The notes beneath the pieces were generated by a model. It saw only the letters and a list, made by a program, of their open reading frames with translations, did not search any database and had not been told where the DNA came from. Below, piece by piece: positions 21,292 through 31,431 of a stretch of 64,000 nucleotides of DNA; the stretch's first letter is position 1, and every line of letters begins with the position of its first letter. The stretch is from the NCBI GenBank assembly GCA_023362775.1, contig JALMGJ010000029.1, forward strand, positions 1,330,001-1,394,000, in the 5' to 3' direction. The stretch is from Charina bottae (Eukaryota; Chordata; Lepidosauria; Squamata; Charinaidae). A program made the position numbers and the translations under genes.

Positions 21292-21321
<30 letters not shown>
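21292..21321. repeat. (CA)n microsatellite
   Basis: About 14 CA units with one late interruption. Confidence 0.9.
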
Positions 21322-21327
<6 letters not shown>

Positions 21328-22793
21328 ATACAACACAGAGAGTCTGACCAAACCTGAAATTTGGTCCTTGGTTTGTCTCGACCCAAAAGAAGTGCTGCAC
21401 TGCACACCTTCGCGGTCAGGCACCTTGAGATGAGTCACTGAGCCATGGAACTGGTTTTATATGCGTATCATGTAATAGAAAATGTATGCTACCTATCAAA
21501 CAATGGATCTCTAGGCACTATATGGAATTAAAAACCCATTTAAATAGAAAACTCTAAAACACATAAAATACAATCATAAAATACATAGTGGTGGGCTTCA
21601 GTAACTCAATTTGGCCCTCAAATGCTGACGCAAATAAAAACATTTTCAGTGGATGCCTAAATTGTAGCAAAGTCCGTGCTGTCTTGGTTTCTAGGAATAA
21701 AGAGTGTGTACCACAACAAACATCATCCTCTCCTGACTCACGTCAAAGGAGTGTCTAAAGAGTATGGCCCAGCCAAGAGGATCTGTGATGAAATTGCAGT
21801 GGCTGGGCGGGAAGGGTGGTTGACCGGAAGTAGGGGGCCCTTCTGAAAAATAAGCCATGAAAATTTGTAACAGACGAAGCTCATAATGAGGCCCATGTAT
21901 CACAGTGAGAGAACATCTTCAAATGTAGTTTCGGTTTGGATTTTACTGCATCTTTGGATGACCAAGGACCAGTATGGTTGGCAAAGGTGTGTTATAATAT
22001 GACAACATTGTTGTTTCCATCTGATGAGTGACACAGCATATGTGGTTTCTGAGAATTTTCTACACAGATGCTATAGATAGAAAGTATCCATCAATCAAAC
22101 AGAAGTAAATCCTTTCTCTCTCCCAGGATTTAGTACAAACAGTATCAAATATAGGACTAGATTCACAGGAGTTCTATATGGAGAATCTTTCTCTGCACTT
22201 TTCTTAATCTGACTGTGTTTGAAATGGGCAATAACAGTGGTGTTCCTACCCAGCCTTCTTTGCTTACTTCCCTAGATCAATTCAGATTATGTAAGGGGGC
22301 AAGAACTGTGTAGTAAGCTTGTTTTGTTGTTGTGTTCTGACTGCCTCTTGGAATTTTCTTAACACATGCCCACATTTGGTCAAATTCCTTTTTACTATTT
22401 CCTCCTTTAAATCTACTGCATGGATAGGGACAATCATGGATCCAAGTAAGTAAGTAAGTTTATTATGTCTTAGACCAGCATAAATCATGAATCTTTCCCA
22501 CCTTTTCCTGACCCAGCTTGGAGAAAGGCTGATTGAAATTATATTTGCAAAATTCAATTACCCAGAATTTGTCTTGTGCTCAAAAGGTGAAATTTTTTTA
22601 CAGCAAACAATAACCTTGCTTCAAATTGCATTCTGCATAGCTTAACAGAAGGTTTTACCCCCTTATTCTTGCGCTCTTGCCATTTCCCCTGGCGTTTCCT
22701 GGCATTCCTTCAACTCAATTGCACTGGTGCAGAAGGTCCAAGCTGGCCTTCGTGACAGAACTTTGGGTAGGGTTCCTGCACGGCCCTTTAGAG

Positions 22794-23200
22794 CATAGCT
22801 TTCCAAACTGTGTGTCGGGACACATTAGTGTGTCGGCTGCAGTGTCTGGGTGTGTCGCAGCTGCTGCTGCCTCCGAGCCCTGCCTGGATTCCACGCAAGT
22901 CCTAGTGCCTGCCTTGTGCCTGGCTGCCTCCAAACCTGCTGTGATTCTGCGCAGGTCCTAGTGCCTGCCTTGTGCCTTGCTGCCTCCAAACCTGCCCTGC
23001 CAGGATTCCACGCAAGTCCTAGTGCCTGCCTTGTGCCTTGCTGCCTCCAAACCTGCTGTGATTCCGCGCAGATCCTAGTGCCTGCTTTGTGCCCTGCTGT
23101 AAGAGTGTGTCGCGAAATGATCCCTTGCTGTAAGAGTGTGTCACGAAATAATACATGTCTAAAAAGTGTGTCACCAACATGAAAAGTTTGGAAAGCTCTG
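22794..23200 (-). mobile_element. hAT-type expandable MITE, copy 2, next to the exon d acceptor
   Basis: Reverse-oriented relative to 463-1280. Perfect 8-bp target duplication CTTTAGAG (22786-22793; 23201-23208). Ends CATAGCTTTCCAAACT and AGTTTGGAAAGCTCTG. About 4 internal units. Its right duplication ends only 45 bp before the first base of exon d (23254). Confidence 0.85.
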
Positions 23201-23253
23201 CTTTAGAGGCTTGGATCCCTTTGAGATTTCTTTCTCTTGTTTGTTCTAACCAG

Positions 23254-23457
23254 GCTGAAAGAGAGCAGGCTCGATTTGCTTGTCGGGAGCTGTCCAACCA
23301 AGAGGTCTTGGCCCGCATTCAGGAAGTAGTGAGTGCTCGCTTCCAGGCCATTGAACAAGAGTTTAAAAACGCAGATTCCACAAAAACAAAACTGGTATCT
23401 AAAGAAGCGTTCAGAGATATCTGTAACCGACGGTTCCTGCTTCTCACTGATGAACAG
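23254..23457 (+). CDS. EFCAB6: EFCAB6 exon d
   Basis: 204 bp or 68 codons, phase 0 at both ends. The acceptor CTAACCAG ends at 23253; the donor is CAG|GTGAGC at 23458. The peptide AEREQARFACRELSNQEVL is a charged helical linker. Then comes a degenerate EF-hand, FQAIEQEFKNADSTKTKLVS, whose loop has lost the regular D/N/G pattern; the exon ends RRFLLLTDEQ, the first helix of the next EF-hand half. That helix continues directly into exon e (FENLWNTV), which supports the join. A hAT MITE sits 45-460 bp upstream of the acceptor, so the branch point must lie in the short original stretch 23,209-23,253 or within the MITE. Confidence 0.85.
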
Positions 23458-25886
23458 GTGAGCAAAGTGGGAATTTATTTCCTTAGGAATCTTTCTCTCT
23501 CTCTGAGAGAAAAATACTTATCTAAGAAATGTTGATAGAGCTATGCCAGGTTATTACTTTGTACCCCTTGGTCCAAAATATAAATAATGCACTGGGTCAC
23601 TGATCTTTCTTCCCCTCTTTCAATGCCTATGAGAATCTCTTTTATGCGACAGAATACAGAAGTGATGAGTGGAAAGAACAGGATACAACATAGGTGTACA
23701 TTTTTTCATTTTCAAAAAATGTTCTCTTTCTTAAACGTGGTAGCCCATTTAACCCCTTGTGTGCAGAACTACTTGATTTTTGAGCGTATTGATGTAAGGA
23801 AAACCTGTCCCAGAGAAGATGACCTCAGGTGGGTCTATTATTGCCACTTCTCTGGGCTTTGGGTCCCCTGATTCCAAGGATGCTGAGATGCTGTTACCTT
23901 TGCAGCATCTCTGGCCCAAGAATGAGCAGATGAGGGAATCACCGCTGGCTCTAAGCTGTGCCAGAGACACAGCCCGCCTCAACCCCAGTGGAGCAGCCTC
24001 CACAGCAAGGAGGTGGGAGCAGGGGATGGGGATCGGGACAAGTCTTTGGGGAGCCTTTGTTAACAAGTACAGGATCCCTGTGGCAGATGGCGGCTCTTCT
24101 TGCTTCATGTTGATGAATCCTGGCACCCTGTTTGAGAGTTACAACTGGAACCCAATTAAACGGGGGGCTGCCAGTCTTAAGTATGCCAAGGAATCAAAAA
24201 GCCTGAAATGTATTGAGGCTGAGTCCCCAGCTCCACTACTTTTGCTGAAGCTGCTTTGGAACTACCTTCCGCTGGAATGTGTGTGCAGTTTTCCACTTCA
24301 TCTTCCTGATAACACTGTTGATAGATTTCCCAGGCTGACAACCTTCAGTTGATAGTTAACCTGGAACTCAGAGCAACAATAATATTCAATTGATGCTTGA
24401 AAAAACATTTTGAAGTCCTCTTAAGTACTGCAAAGTGTGCTTTGCTTTGTATAATTTATAATATGGTAGACATGTGTCCAATGGGGGAAAGTTAAAAGGA
24501 AATTCAAAATGTACTTGTGGTCTTTGATGTTTTCCTGCAATTTGCCACATGCAAATCAAAGCCTTAGAGGTGATGAAGTTTTCTCCAAGGTCTAATTCTG
24601 TGGCATGTCAGGAAGTTGAGTGGAGGGTGTCTGTGTCTGTGTGAGTGTGCATACACATGAAAGAAAAACAGAAGTTAACTTGTCTGTTCAAACCCTGGAA
24701 CAAATCATTAACCCACTTCTACAGAACACACGTATTATTAGAAATACAATATTGGTGCTGAATTTCCATGTGTGCAGCATACCTACAAGGATGGCTTCAC
24801 ACCTTGATCCTAGGCTTTCCTGCACTGATCCAACAATTCACACGTTTGGACAGTCGGATCCCAGAACCAAAACGAAGGGGCAACCAGGCTCTTCATTCCA
24901 TTCCTGGATCCAACCCAGGCGCCGTTCTCTCCTCTCCCCCTTTCCCAAGGGGACTTAAGGAAGAATCAGGTGAGGGTAGGCCAGTAAAAGATGAAAGGAT
25001 TTTCTGCAGATATGTGCTGTCTCTCCTCCAGAAAGTAAAACAAAGCAGCAGGAACAAAACCCGCCTGACAGTTTTGCTCACAAGCAGAGGGCCGTCCCCA
25101 AAGCAGCAAGTCAATCCCAGGACAAACTTGGGGGCAGCAGCAAGACCCAGCCCAGAAGCTGAACAGATGAGGAGCTGGGGAAACAGGAAAGGGCAGCCTG
25201 GCCAGGCCGAACCATTCTTCCCCAGTCTGATACCGGGAAGATTTCTATCAGTTTCCTCAGCACCAGCTGTAGGGGACTGCTCGGCCAGAAGGATTGCTTA
25301 AGAACAAAGCCCAACGCTCTGGCGAAGCCTTAGTCTGCAAGAGCGTGTCCGTCTCTTGAAGCCTTCACGGCTGGGATCTTGGGGTGTGGCCAATTCACCG
25401 GCCGAGTCCCCAGGCAAGTTCCCAGCAGAGCTGCTCTTGTAGGCCTTTATCCATAGGTTCTTGGGTCAGAAATCCCCTGGGGAACCACAGCAAATATAGT
25501 ACCCCAGCTGTCATGTTTTCATTAGATTGATGTTCATTCTTCCTCACAGTTTTAGGCCTCATCCACACACCCTCTTGCTATTTCTTTGTCAAGGACATAT
25601 CCTTGCAACAGAGGAACATCTTGCTGCCGACCTGTTGCTGAGACAGGTTGAAGCTGGATCCGAGTGGTCCGGCGGGAAGTGGGGCTTTGTATAGGAAAAC
25701 ACAACGCAACATCCTGGGTGACAATTCTGATTTGCATGGAGGCGGAGCCTGAAGGAGGTCAGCCACTGGTAGAGCTCCCACTGGCCCACTGCAGGACCAC
25801 TCCCCGCCCATCTGACCATGGGGCCCTGAGCCACCATGGCCACTTCTGCTTGGGTCAATGAAGAGAACAGAAGCTCTCAGGCAAGG

Positions 25887-27050
25887 TTCCCTCCTCTCCT
25901 CTCCTCTCCTCTCCTCTCCTCTCCTCTCCTGTCTCCTCTCCTCTCCTCTCCTCTCTCCTGTCTCCTCTCCCCTCCCCTCCCCTCTCCTCTCCTCTCCTCT
26001 TCTCTCCTCTCTTCTGTCTTCTCTTCTCTCCTCTCCTCTCCTCTCGTCTTCTCTCCTGTCTTCTCTCCTGTCTCCTCTCCTCTCCTCTCCTCTCCTGTCT
26101 TCTCTCCTCTCCTCTCCTCTCCTCTCCTCTCCTCTCTCCTCTCCCCTCCCCTCTCCTCTCCTCTCCTCTCCTCTCCTCTCCTGTCTCCTCTCCTCTCCTC
26201 TCCTCTCTCCTGTCTCCTCTCCCCTCCCCTCTCCTCTCCTCTCCTCTTCTCTCCTCTCTTCTGTCTTCTCTCCTCTCCTCTCCTCTCCTCTCCTCTCGTC
26301 TTCTCTCCTGTCTTCTCTCCTGTCTCCTCTCCTCTCCTCTCCTCTCCTGTCTTCTCTCCTCTCCTCTCCTCTCCTCTCCTCTCTCCTCTCCCCTCCCCTC
26401 TCCTCTCCTCTCCTCTCCTCTCCTCTCCTGTCTCCTCTCCTCTCCTCTCCTCTCTCCTGTCTCCTCTCCCCTCCCCTCCTCTCCTCTCCTCTCCTCTTCT
26501 CTCCTCTCTTCTGTCTTCTCTTCTCTCCTCTCCTCTCCTCTCGTCTTCTCTCCTGTCTTCTCTCCTGTCTCCTCTCCTCTCCTCTCCTCTCCTGTCTTCT
26601 CTCCTCTCCTCTCCTCTCCTCTCCTCTCCTCTCCTCTCTCCTCTCCCCTCCCCTCTCCTCTCCTCTCCTCTCCTCTCCTGTCTCCTCTCCTCTCCTCTCC
26701 TCTCTCCTGTCTCCTCTCCCCTCCCCTCTCCTCTCCTCTCCTCTTCTCTCCTCTCTTCTGTCTTCTCTCCTCTCCTCTCCTCTCCTCTCGTCTTCTCTCC
26801 TGTCTTCTCTCCTGTCTCCTCTCCTCTCCTCTCCTGTCTTCTCTTCTCTCCTCTCCTCTCCTCTCCTCTCCTCTCCTCTCCTCTCCTCTCTCCTCTCCCC
26901 TCCCCTCTCCTCTCCTCTCCTCTCCCCTCCCCTCCCCTCCCCTCCCCTCCCCTCCCCTCTCCTCTCCTCTCCTCTCCTCTCCTCTCCTCTCCTCTCCTCT
27001 CCTCTCTCTTCTCTTCTCTTCTCTTCTCTCTCTCTCTTCTCTTCTCTTCT
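25887..27050 (+). repeat. Pyrimidine satellite (CTCCT/CTCTC) with 247-250-bp higher-order period
   Basis: About 1.16 kb made almost only of C and T on the sense strand, with isolated G in GTCT or CGTC. Basic units are CTCTC, CTCCT and CCCCT pentamers. The landmark CTTCTGTCTT recurs at 26,011, 26,258, 26,508 and 26,755, giving a higher-order period of 247-250 bp in four copies, followed by a simpler tail. Very long frames on both strands come from the lack of stop codons in such sequence and are not genes. The purine strand could form triplex DNA. Confidence 0.95.
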
Positions 27051-27106
27051 CACCACACCACACCACACCACACCACACCACACCACACCACACCACACCA
27101 CACCAC
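27051..27106 (+). repeat. (CCACA)n microsatellite
   Basis: About ten CCACA/ACCAC units directly joined to the right end of the pyrimidine satellite. Confidence 0.95.
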
Positions 27107-27135
27107 TTCTTAGGCTGCTGCCTCCTAGAGGAGCA

Positions 27136-27288
27136 TCCTCCAAAAAAGTCAAGATGGCAGCTGCAACTACACGATGGATGCAAATAAAAAGGGGAGAGGA
27201 TACACACACACAAACAAGGGCAGAGCTTCAATTGCACGTTTGCAGCCATAATCTTGTCGTTTTTTACCATACCCTATGGACACCCCTC
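27136..27288. mobile_element. MITE of the GGGTGTGGTC family
   Basis: CAAAAAAGTCAAGATGGCAG at the left and a degraded inverted end (TTGTCGTTTTTTACCATACC) at the right, with the family interior between (AGAGCTTCAATTGCA). Confidence 0.6.
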
Positions 27289-27464
27289 AATGGAGGAGGA
27301 GTTTCCCTCATCACAGAGAAGTTTTCCACCATCTCAGATGCTGGGGGGACCTTGTTTCCCTGGCCTGTGTCTTTATCGGGTTTCAAAGTTAATCCTTGGC
27401 TCATGCATCGTGTGCCAAATGCCTGACTTCATATATGCTAACATGTCTCTTTCTGTGTGCTTAG

Positions 27465-27671
27465 TTTGAAAATCTCTGGAACACAGTGCCTCTTGATCTT
27501 AGTGGGAAATTGAAATATCCTGGATTTTTGAGGAATTTCAGCTCTGAAGGAGGAGGGATGTCCGATACGCCCAGCGTAGAGAATCCCAGCAAACCAGCCC
27601 CGGCTGCGGAGCCAGAATCGCGGGTTCCTTCTCGACCCAAAACAGCATCTTCTCCTCCGTCCCCAAAGAGA
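27465..27671 (+). CDS. EFCAB6: EFCAB6 exon e: EF-hand end and Pro/Ser linker
   Basis: 207 bp or 69 codons, phase 0 at both ends. The acceptor TGTGCTTAG ends at 27464; the donor is AGA|GTGAGT at 27672. It completes the EF-hand begun in exon d (FENLWNTVPLDLSGKLKYPG; loop with D-L-S-G-K-L, few ligands) and ends the folded part at FLRNFSSEGGG. The second half is low-complexity: Pro, Ser, Ala and basic residues (NPSKPAPAAEPESRVPSRPK, then SSPPSPKR). It is probably a flexible linker between N-terminal and C-terminal EF-hand groups, which continues into exon f. Confidence 0.85.
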
Positions 27672-28009
27672 GTGAGTATGTCATGGATCTGGGAGATGGG
27701 ACTCCAGCATTTGTATTTTTCTTGGGCAGTTTGGATCCTATCTTTCTTCCCTGAGGTTTAGAGGAGTGATTCCATTTCCTTCTCACAGCAACTCTGTGAG
27801 AAGGCAGCCAGCAAAGACTAGAGAGATTTCCGGTTGATGTCAGGACTTCAGAAATAGTAAAGCCACGTCTCCTTTGAACAGAGCTCGGCTCCCAGTGGCT
27901 TCATGGACACAGCCATGCAGTTTTTTGGCAGCCACACGGTGCCGGATTGCTTCTGATGTTTCCTGTTTTGTTTAGCTTTTTTACTGCCCAGTCTGCCCAG
28001 CAGTCCAGT

Positions 28010-28110
28010 TTCCTGTTGGGGTGGTCTCCCATCCAAATATTGCCAACCCCAGCCCTGCTTAGCTTCCAGGCTCAGACAAGATCATCCAAGTGCTGCCATC
28101 TGCTGGAAAG
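28010..28110 (-). mobile_element. 5S-derived SINE fragment
   Basis: GGTCTCCCATCCAAATATTG and CTGCTTAGCTTCCAGGCTCA are reversed 5S box C and box A regions. Confidence 0.6.
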
Positions 28111-28789
28111 AAAGAAACTACCCCTTTCCTGAAATGCTGTGTTTTGTGCCATAGAGGTCGAAAACTGTGCAGAACTGCATTCACTGCTGCATTACAGTAA
28201 TTCTCCAATGAAAGCATCGTGGTTTATGTGTGAATTCAGACATGATGGTATACACACTTCCGCAGTTCCACAGTTCCAGGAGCTGGAAAGCAAAACTTCT
28301 CTTTCTCAACCAGTGCGAAGTCAATTGTAGAGTAAGCAGTCATTAAGAAAGCAAAAAGAAGCATAGCTTCACATGAAATGAAGAGCTTGCAGACAGGCAG
28401 TCTTCGAAGCCATGTATATTCAGGAGGAAGCGGGAAGAGATCCAGACACCAACCGAAAAAGAGGCCCCCCCACCCCACACCAGTTCTGCAGCATTGTTAG
28501 AAAGGAAATGAACAGAATGCTTAGAAATGACTTTCATAACTACAAATACAGGCCCTCTTTCTTTCCCTGACCCTAGCTTGAACCTTCCTGGGGTTGTTCT
28601 GGTCTCCTAACGTAGGCCAAGGGCCTGGGCTGTCCTTCCCCAGTCTGTTGGCAGGTGTGTCCTCTGAAAGTTGCTTCTGACTTAGAGCCCACTCCAACTT
28701 ATCCGTGCAGTCAGAGCGGAGAGGAGATACTGTAGATCTCCCATAGAGGATCTTCTCACTGTGGAACGTGCCATTACCATGAAAATGTC

Positions 28790-28990
28790 AGTCTCATAGA
28801 ACTGTAAGGTTGAAAGGGATTTTCTAGTCCAACCCCCTGCCCAGACAGTGGGCAAACCTTGCTTGGAAACCCCCCGTGACAGAGCCCCTACAGTCCCCGG
28901 ACACAGAGTGTTCCACTACTTAATAGCCCTCACAGCCAGGGAATTCCTCCTCATGCTGAGTTTGGATCCCTCTCTGTAAACCTTCTACCA
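28790..28990 (-). mobile_element. CR1-like LINE 3' end fragment
   Basis: TCATAGAACTGTAAGGTTG, TCTAGTCCAACCCCCTGCCC and GGGAATTCCTCCTCATGCTG follow the known wording of CR1-type 3' regions in reverse orientation. The fragment is directly followed by the Tigger-like element. Confidence 0.65.
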
Positions 28991-29008
28991 CTTGGCTAAA
29001 AAATATTA

Positions 29009-29371
29009 CAGGTAGACCTTGCTTAATGACTGCCCTGTTTAATAACTGTTCAAAGTTATGATGACGCTGAACAAGTAACTTTACGACTGGTCCTCGCATT
29101 TACGACTGTCGCAGTGTCCCCGCAGTCACGTGATCACCATTTGCACACTTCACAACCAGCTTCTGACAAGCAGAGTCAATGGAGAAGGCGGCAGTAAAAT
29201 TGCAAGTTGAGGTCACGTGATGTCTCGCTTAACAACTGCAGTGATTCGCTTAACGATGGAAGCGGAAGTGACGTAAGTCCGTCGCAATCACGTGACGTTT
29301 CACTTAACGACCACCTTGCTTAGTGATGGAGTTGCCGGTCCCAATTGTGGTGGTTAAATGAGGATGACTTG
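29009..29371. mobile_element. Tigger-like (Tc1/mariner) non-autonomous element, copy 1
   Basis: Starts CAGGTAGACCTTGCTTAATG and ends ATGAGGATGACTTG, flanked by TA on both sides (29007-29008; 29372-29373). The interior is rich in CACGTGA and ACGAC motifs. Same family as 47,483-48,059. Confidence 0.7.
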
Positions 29372-29502
29372 TAATCATTTTGATTTTCAAATAAAAAGAG
29401 AATTTCCAATCATCAGCATCAATTTTATTCTGCCACAGATTTAGAAAGATTTCATTCCATTGAGTCATGAGTTGCAAGCTAAGAACTTCGCCTTCTCTTT
29501 AG

Positions 29503-29680
29503 GTCCCATCTGCCAGCAGACCTTATACCGCAGATGTTCCAGTTCCACCTATTCTGAACTGCCAGCCAATTGAATGTAAAATTAGGAAAAATGTTCAACA
29601 CTGTTGGAAAGAAATCCTGAAAGAATGCAGAGAGAAGGATGTGGAGCGCTCAGGAGAAATCTTAGTGGAAGATGTGATAG
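29503..29680 (+). CDS. EFCAB6: EFCAB6 exon f
   Basis: 178 bp: 59 codons plus the first base of a split Gly codon. The acceptor CTTCTCTTTAG ends at 29502; the donor is ATAG|GTTGGT at 29681. It starts with the end of the Pro-rich linker (VPSASRPYTADVPVPPILNC) and then enters a helix, KNVQHCWKEILKECREKDV, the first half of an EF-hand whose loop (EKDVERSGEILVED) keeps E/D and G but is not canonical. It ends EDVI(G) and joins exon g in frame. Confidence 0.85.
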
Positions 29681-29761
29681 GTTGGTTGTCTTTTTAAAAA
29701 TCTCATTCAGTGTTTAGAATTTGGAAGTGGTCTTGGACATTCTCACAAAATGGCTGCCGTC

Positions 29762-29929
29762 AGGGGTATCCACAGGGTGCGGTCCAGAAAGTCAAGATGC
29801 AGCCACGGTGGTGGGACTGAAGGCCTACCTGGCTTTGATATGCAATGCACGTAAGAAACAGGTGGAGCTTCAATTGCACCATCATGGGTGCCGCCTTGAC
29901 TTCTTTGACCACACCTGGCGGACACCCCC
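29762..29929. mobile_element. MITE of the GGGTGTGGTC family
   Basis: Outer ends GGGGTATCCACAGGGTGCGG and ACCTGGCGGACACCCC. The flanks GGCTGCCGT and GGCTGCCCC match at 7 of 9 bases, again suggesting a 9-10-bp target duplication. Starts only 82 bp after the exon f donor. Confidence 0.65.
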
Positions 29930-30492
29930 GGCTGCCCCATTTACCGGGCTGCTCCCCACTTACCCCAGCGCTCCCACCCCACTGTTGGTTTCCAAGAATG
30001 ACGGCAACCGGGTGGGACCATAAGCAGTCTTGGAAATAAACCATGTTCCTTACTTCTCTTTTAATTACTAGTGTTTTAATTAAAATTAGATGTGGCATGG
30101 AGATCAGTGGGCACCAAAGGAGTGGTGTGCTGGTTCCACCCCTCATACCTCGGCAGCCTCCAGAGTGCCTTGACTGAGCTCTTACCGCAATTACTCTGCT
30201 TAGGAGCAAGCTCGGACTTCTAGCACAGATACAGCCCTGTGTGTGCCGCTCTCGTCTTCCTGTCATGCTGCTCGCTAAGTCCTCGCTAAGTGACAGAAGC
30301 AAAAGAAAAAAATATATTTTAATCACTATCATTTTGTTTGTATTTTTAAACCTGTCCCCAGTTGCCCGTGGTTGGTAGTCCAGATTCTTTTTAGCCTAGT
30401 TCAGCTCTTCTCAAGGGGGTTGTCTTCTGATGTGAAATCAGACCAATAGGAGAGACACGTGGCTACCAGCATCAGATCCACCTTGACCTCTG

Positions 30493-30520
30493 TCTGTCTG
30501 CCTGTCTGTCTGTCTGTCCC
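30493..30520. repeat. (TCTG)n microsatellite
   Basis: Six to seven TCTG/GTCT units with one CCTG variant. Confidence 0.8.
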
Positions 30521-30735
30521 TGGAAAGTAGGCTCAGTAATACAGTATATGGAAACCACAGCAGTCCCTCTAGACCATATCAAGCAAAAATGATGATCGGA
30601 TAATTTTCAAGGTGGCTTCCATATTCTTTTTCATCCACACAATTACAAATAACATGATTCCCATGTACAAATAAACTTCAGAGCCTTGATCTACACTGGG
30701 GTATCTCTTCATATTTCCTGAAACATTTCCAGGAT

Positions 30736-30898
30736 TGTCTGCAGGGTGTGGTCAAAAAAGTCAAGATGGCAACCACGATGTTGTGATCGAAGCTCCACTT
30801 TTTATGTGTATCACATACAGTACACACAAAACAGGCAGAGCTTTGATTGCAAAATTGTGGACACCATCTTGACTTTTTTGACCACACCCTGCAGACAT
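30736..30898. mobile_element. MITE of the GGGTGTGGTC family, well preserved
   Basis: Near-perfect inverted ends TGTCTGCAGGGTGTGGTC and GACCACACCCTGCAGACA; the next 18 bases inward (AAAAAAGTCAAGATGG) also pair. Confidence 0.8.
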
Positions 30899-30999
30899 AC
30901 CCAGTTGAGATACTCGCCTGGCAATTATCTAATGCAGATAGTTCAAATGAAGGATACATTTGGGTGAATATGGCTGATTAATGCTCTAATCAAGGTTGA

Positions 31000-31111
31000 G
31001 TGGTGTTTCTCAACCTTGGCAACTTTAAGTTGTACGGACCTCAACTCCCAGAATTCCCCAGCCAGCGTTGAAGTCCACGCATCTTAAAGCTGCCACGGTT
31101 GAGAAACACTG
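31000..31111. mobile_element. hAT palindromic MITE (CAGTGTTTCTCAACC family)
   Basis: GGTGTTTCTCAACCTTGGC at the left and ACGGTTGAGAAACACTG at the right are inverted. The interior CAACTCCCAGAATTCCCCAG is half of the palindrome. Lies 136 bp upstream of exon g. Confidence 0.7.
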
Positions 31112-31246
31112 CTCAAGGGGATTGTCTGATGCAGCTGAGTATATGAATCCTGTTATTTCAGCAGAATTGCCCTGAACTGTCACTTCCGGATGCAGTTTTG
31201 AATCACGTCAGTTGGTTTAATCTTGCAATTACCTTGATTCTTTCAG

Positions 31247-31431
31247 GTATAATAGAGAAATTTCATTTGAATTTAACCAAAGAAGAAATTCAGCAGCTCA
31301 TAACAAAATATGATTTTAAGAGCGTGGGCAAGTTCGCATACTGTGACTTCCTTCAAAGCTGCGTGCTGCTGTTTAAACAACAAGATGTATCTCCTCTGCA
31401 GAGACTTCTAATCCAAAACTCACAGGTTCTG
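31247..31431 (+). CDS. EFCAB6: EFCAB6 exon g: EF-hand pair half
   Basis: 185 bp: two bases completing a Gly codon plus 61 codons, ending in phase 0. The acceptor CTTTCAG ends at 31246; the donor is CTG|GTAAGC at 31432. The peptide GIIEKFHLNLTKEEIQQLIT is a typical EF-hand helix, followed by the loop DFKSVGKFAYCD (D1, G6, F8, D12; weak ligand set) and helix FLQSCVLLF. The rest, QQDVSPLQRLLIQNSQVL, is a connecting helix toward exon h. Confidence 0.87.

Larger units (their letters stand above)
7629..23253 (+). other. EFCAB6: EFCAB6 intron c-d (15.6 kb, repeat-rich)
   Basis: The largest intron seen. Donor GTAAGA, acceptor TTTGTTCTAACCAG ending at 23253. It contains two Penelope-like units, two Sauria SINEs, a 5S-like copy, an L1 3' end, several MITEs and a (CA)n run. 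Stretches where I see nothing classifiable are 7640-8555, 8725-10135 (with an AT-rich patch at 9250-9450), 11,160-11,915, 16,400-17,285, 18,160-18,575, 20,105-20,520 and 21,330-22,785. Because both junctions are phase 0, a further short phase-0 exon cannot be excluded. Confidence 0.6.
23458..27464 (+). other. EFCAB6: EFCAB6 intron d-e
   Basis: Donor GTGAGC, acceptor CTGTGTGCTTAG ending at 27464. The right third is the pyrimidine satellite (25,887-27,050), a (CCACA)n run and a MITE. In 23,530-25,880 I see unique-looking sequence with long chance frames but no codon pattern, motif or splice sites supporting a gene. Confidence 0.65.

Noticed and set aside
23819..24352. 177-codon frame in the intron after exon d
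   Set aside because: No known motif, and opposite-strand frames of similar length; probably chance or part of an unrecognised repeat.
24768..25301. 177-codon frame
   Set aside because: Low-quality composition and no domain; sits in the middle of an intron with no matching splice sites.
25578..27426. Open frames of 425-543 codons on both strands (Ser/Leu/Pro or Arg/Glu/Gly repeats)
   Set aside because: They lie in the C/T-only satellite, where stop codons cannot arise easily; there are no splice signals, and the same sequence is open in several frames on both strands.
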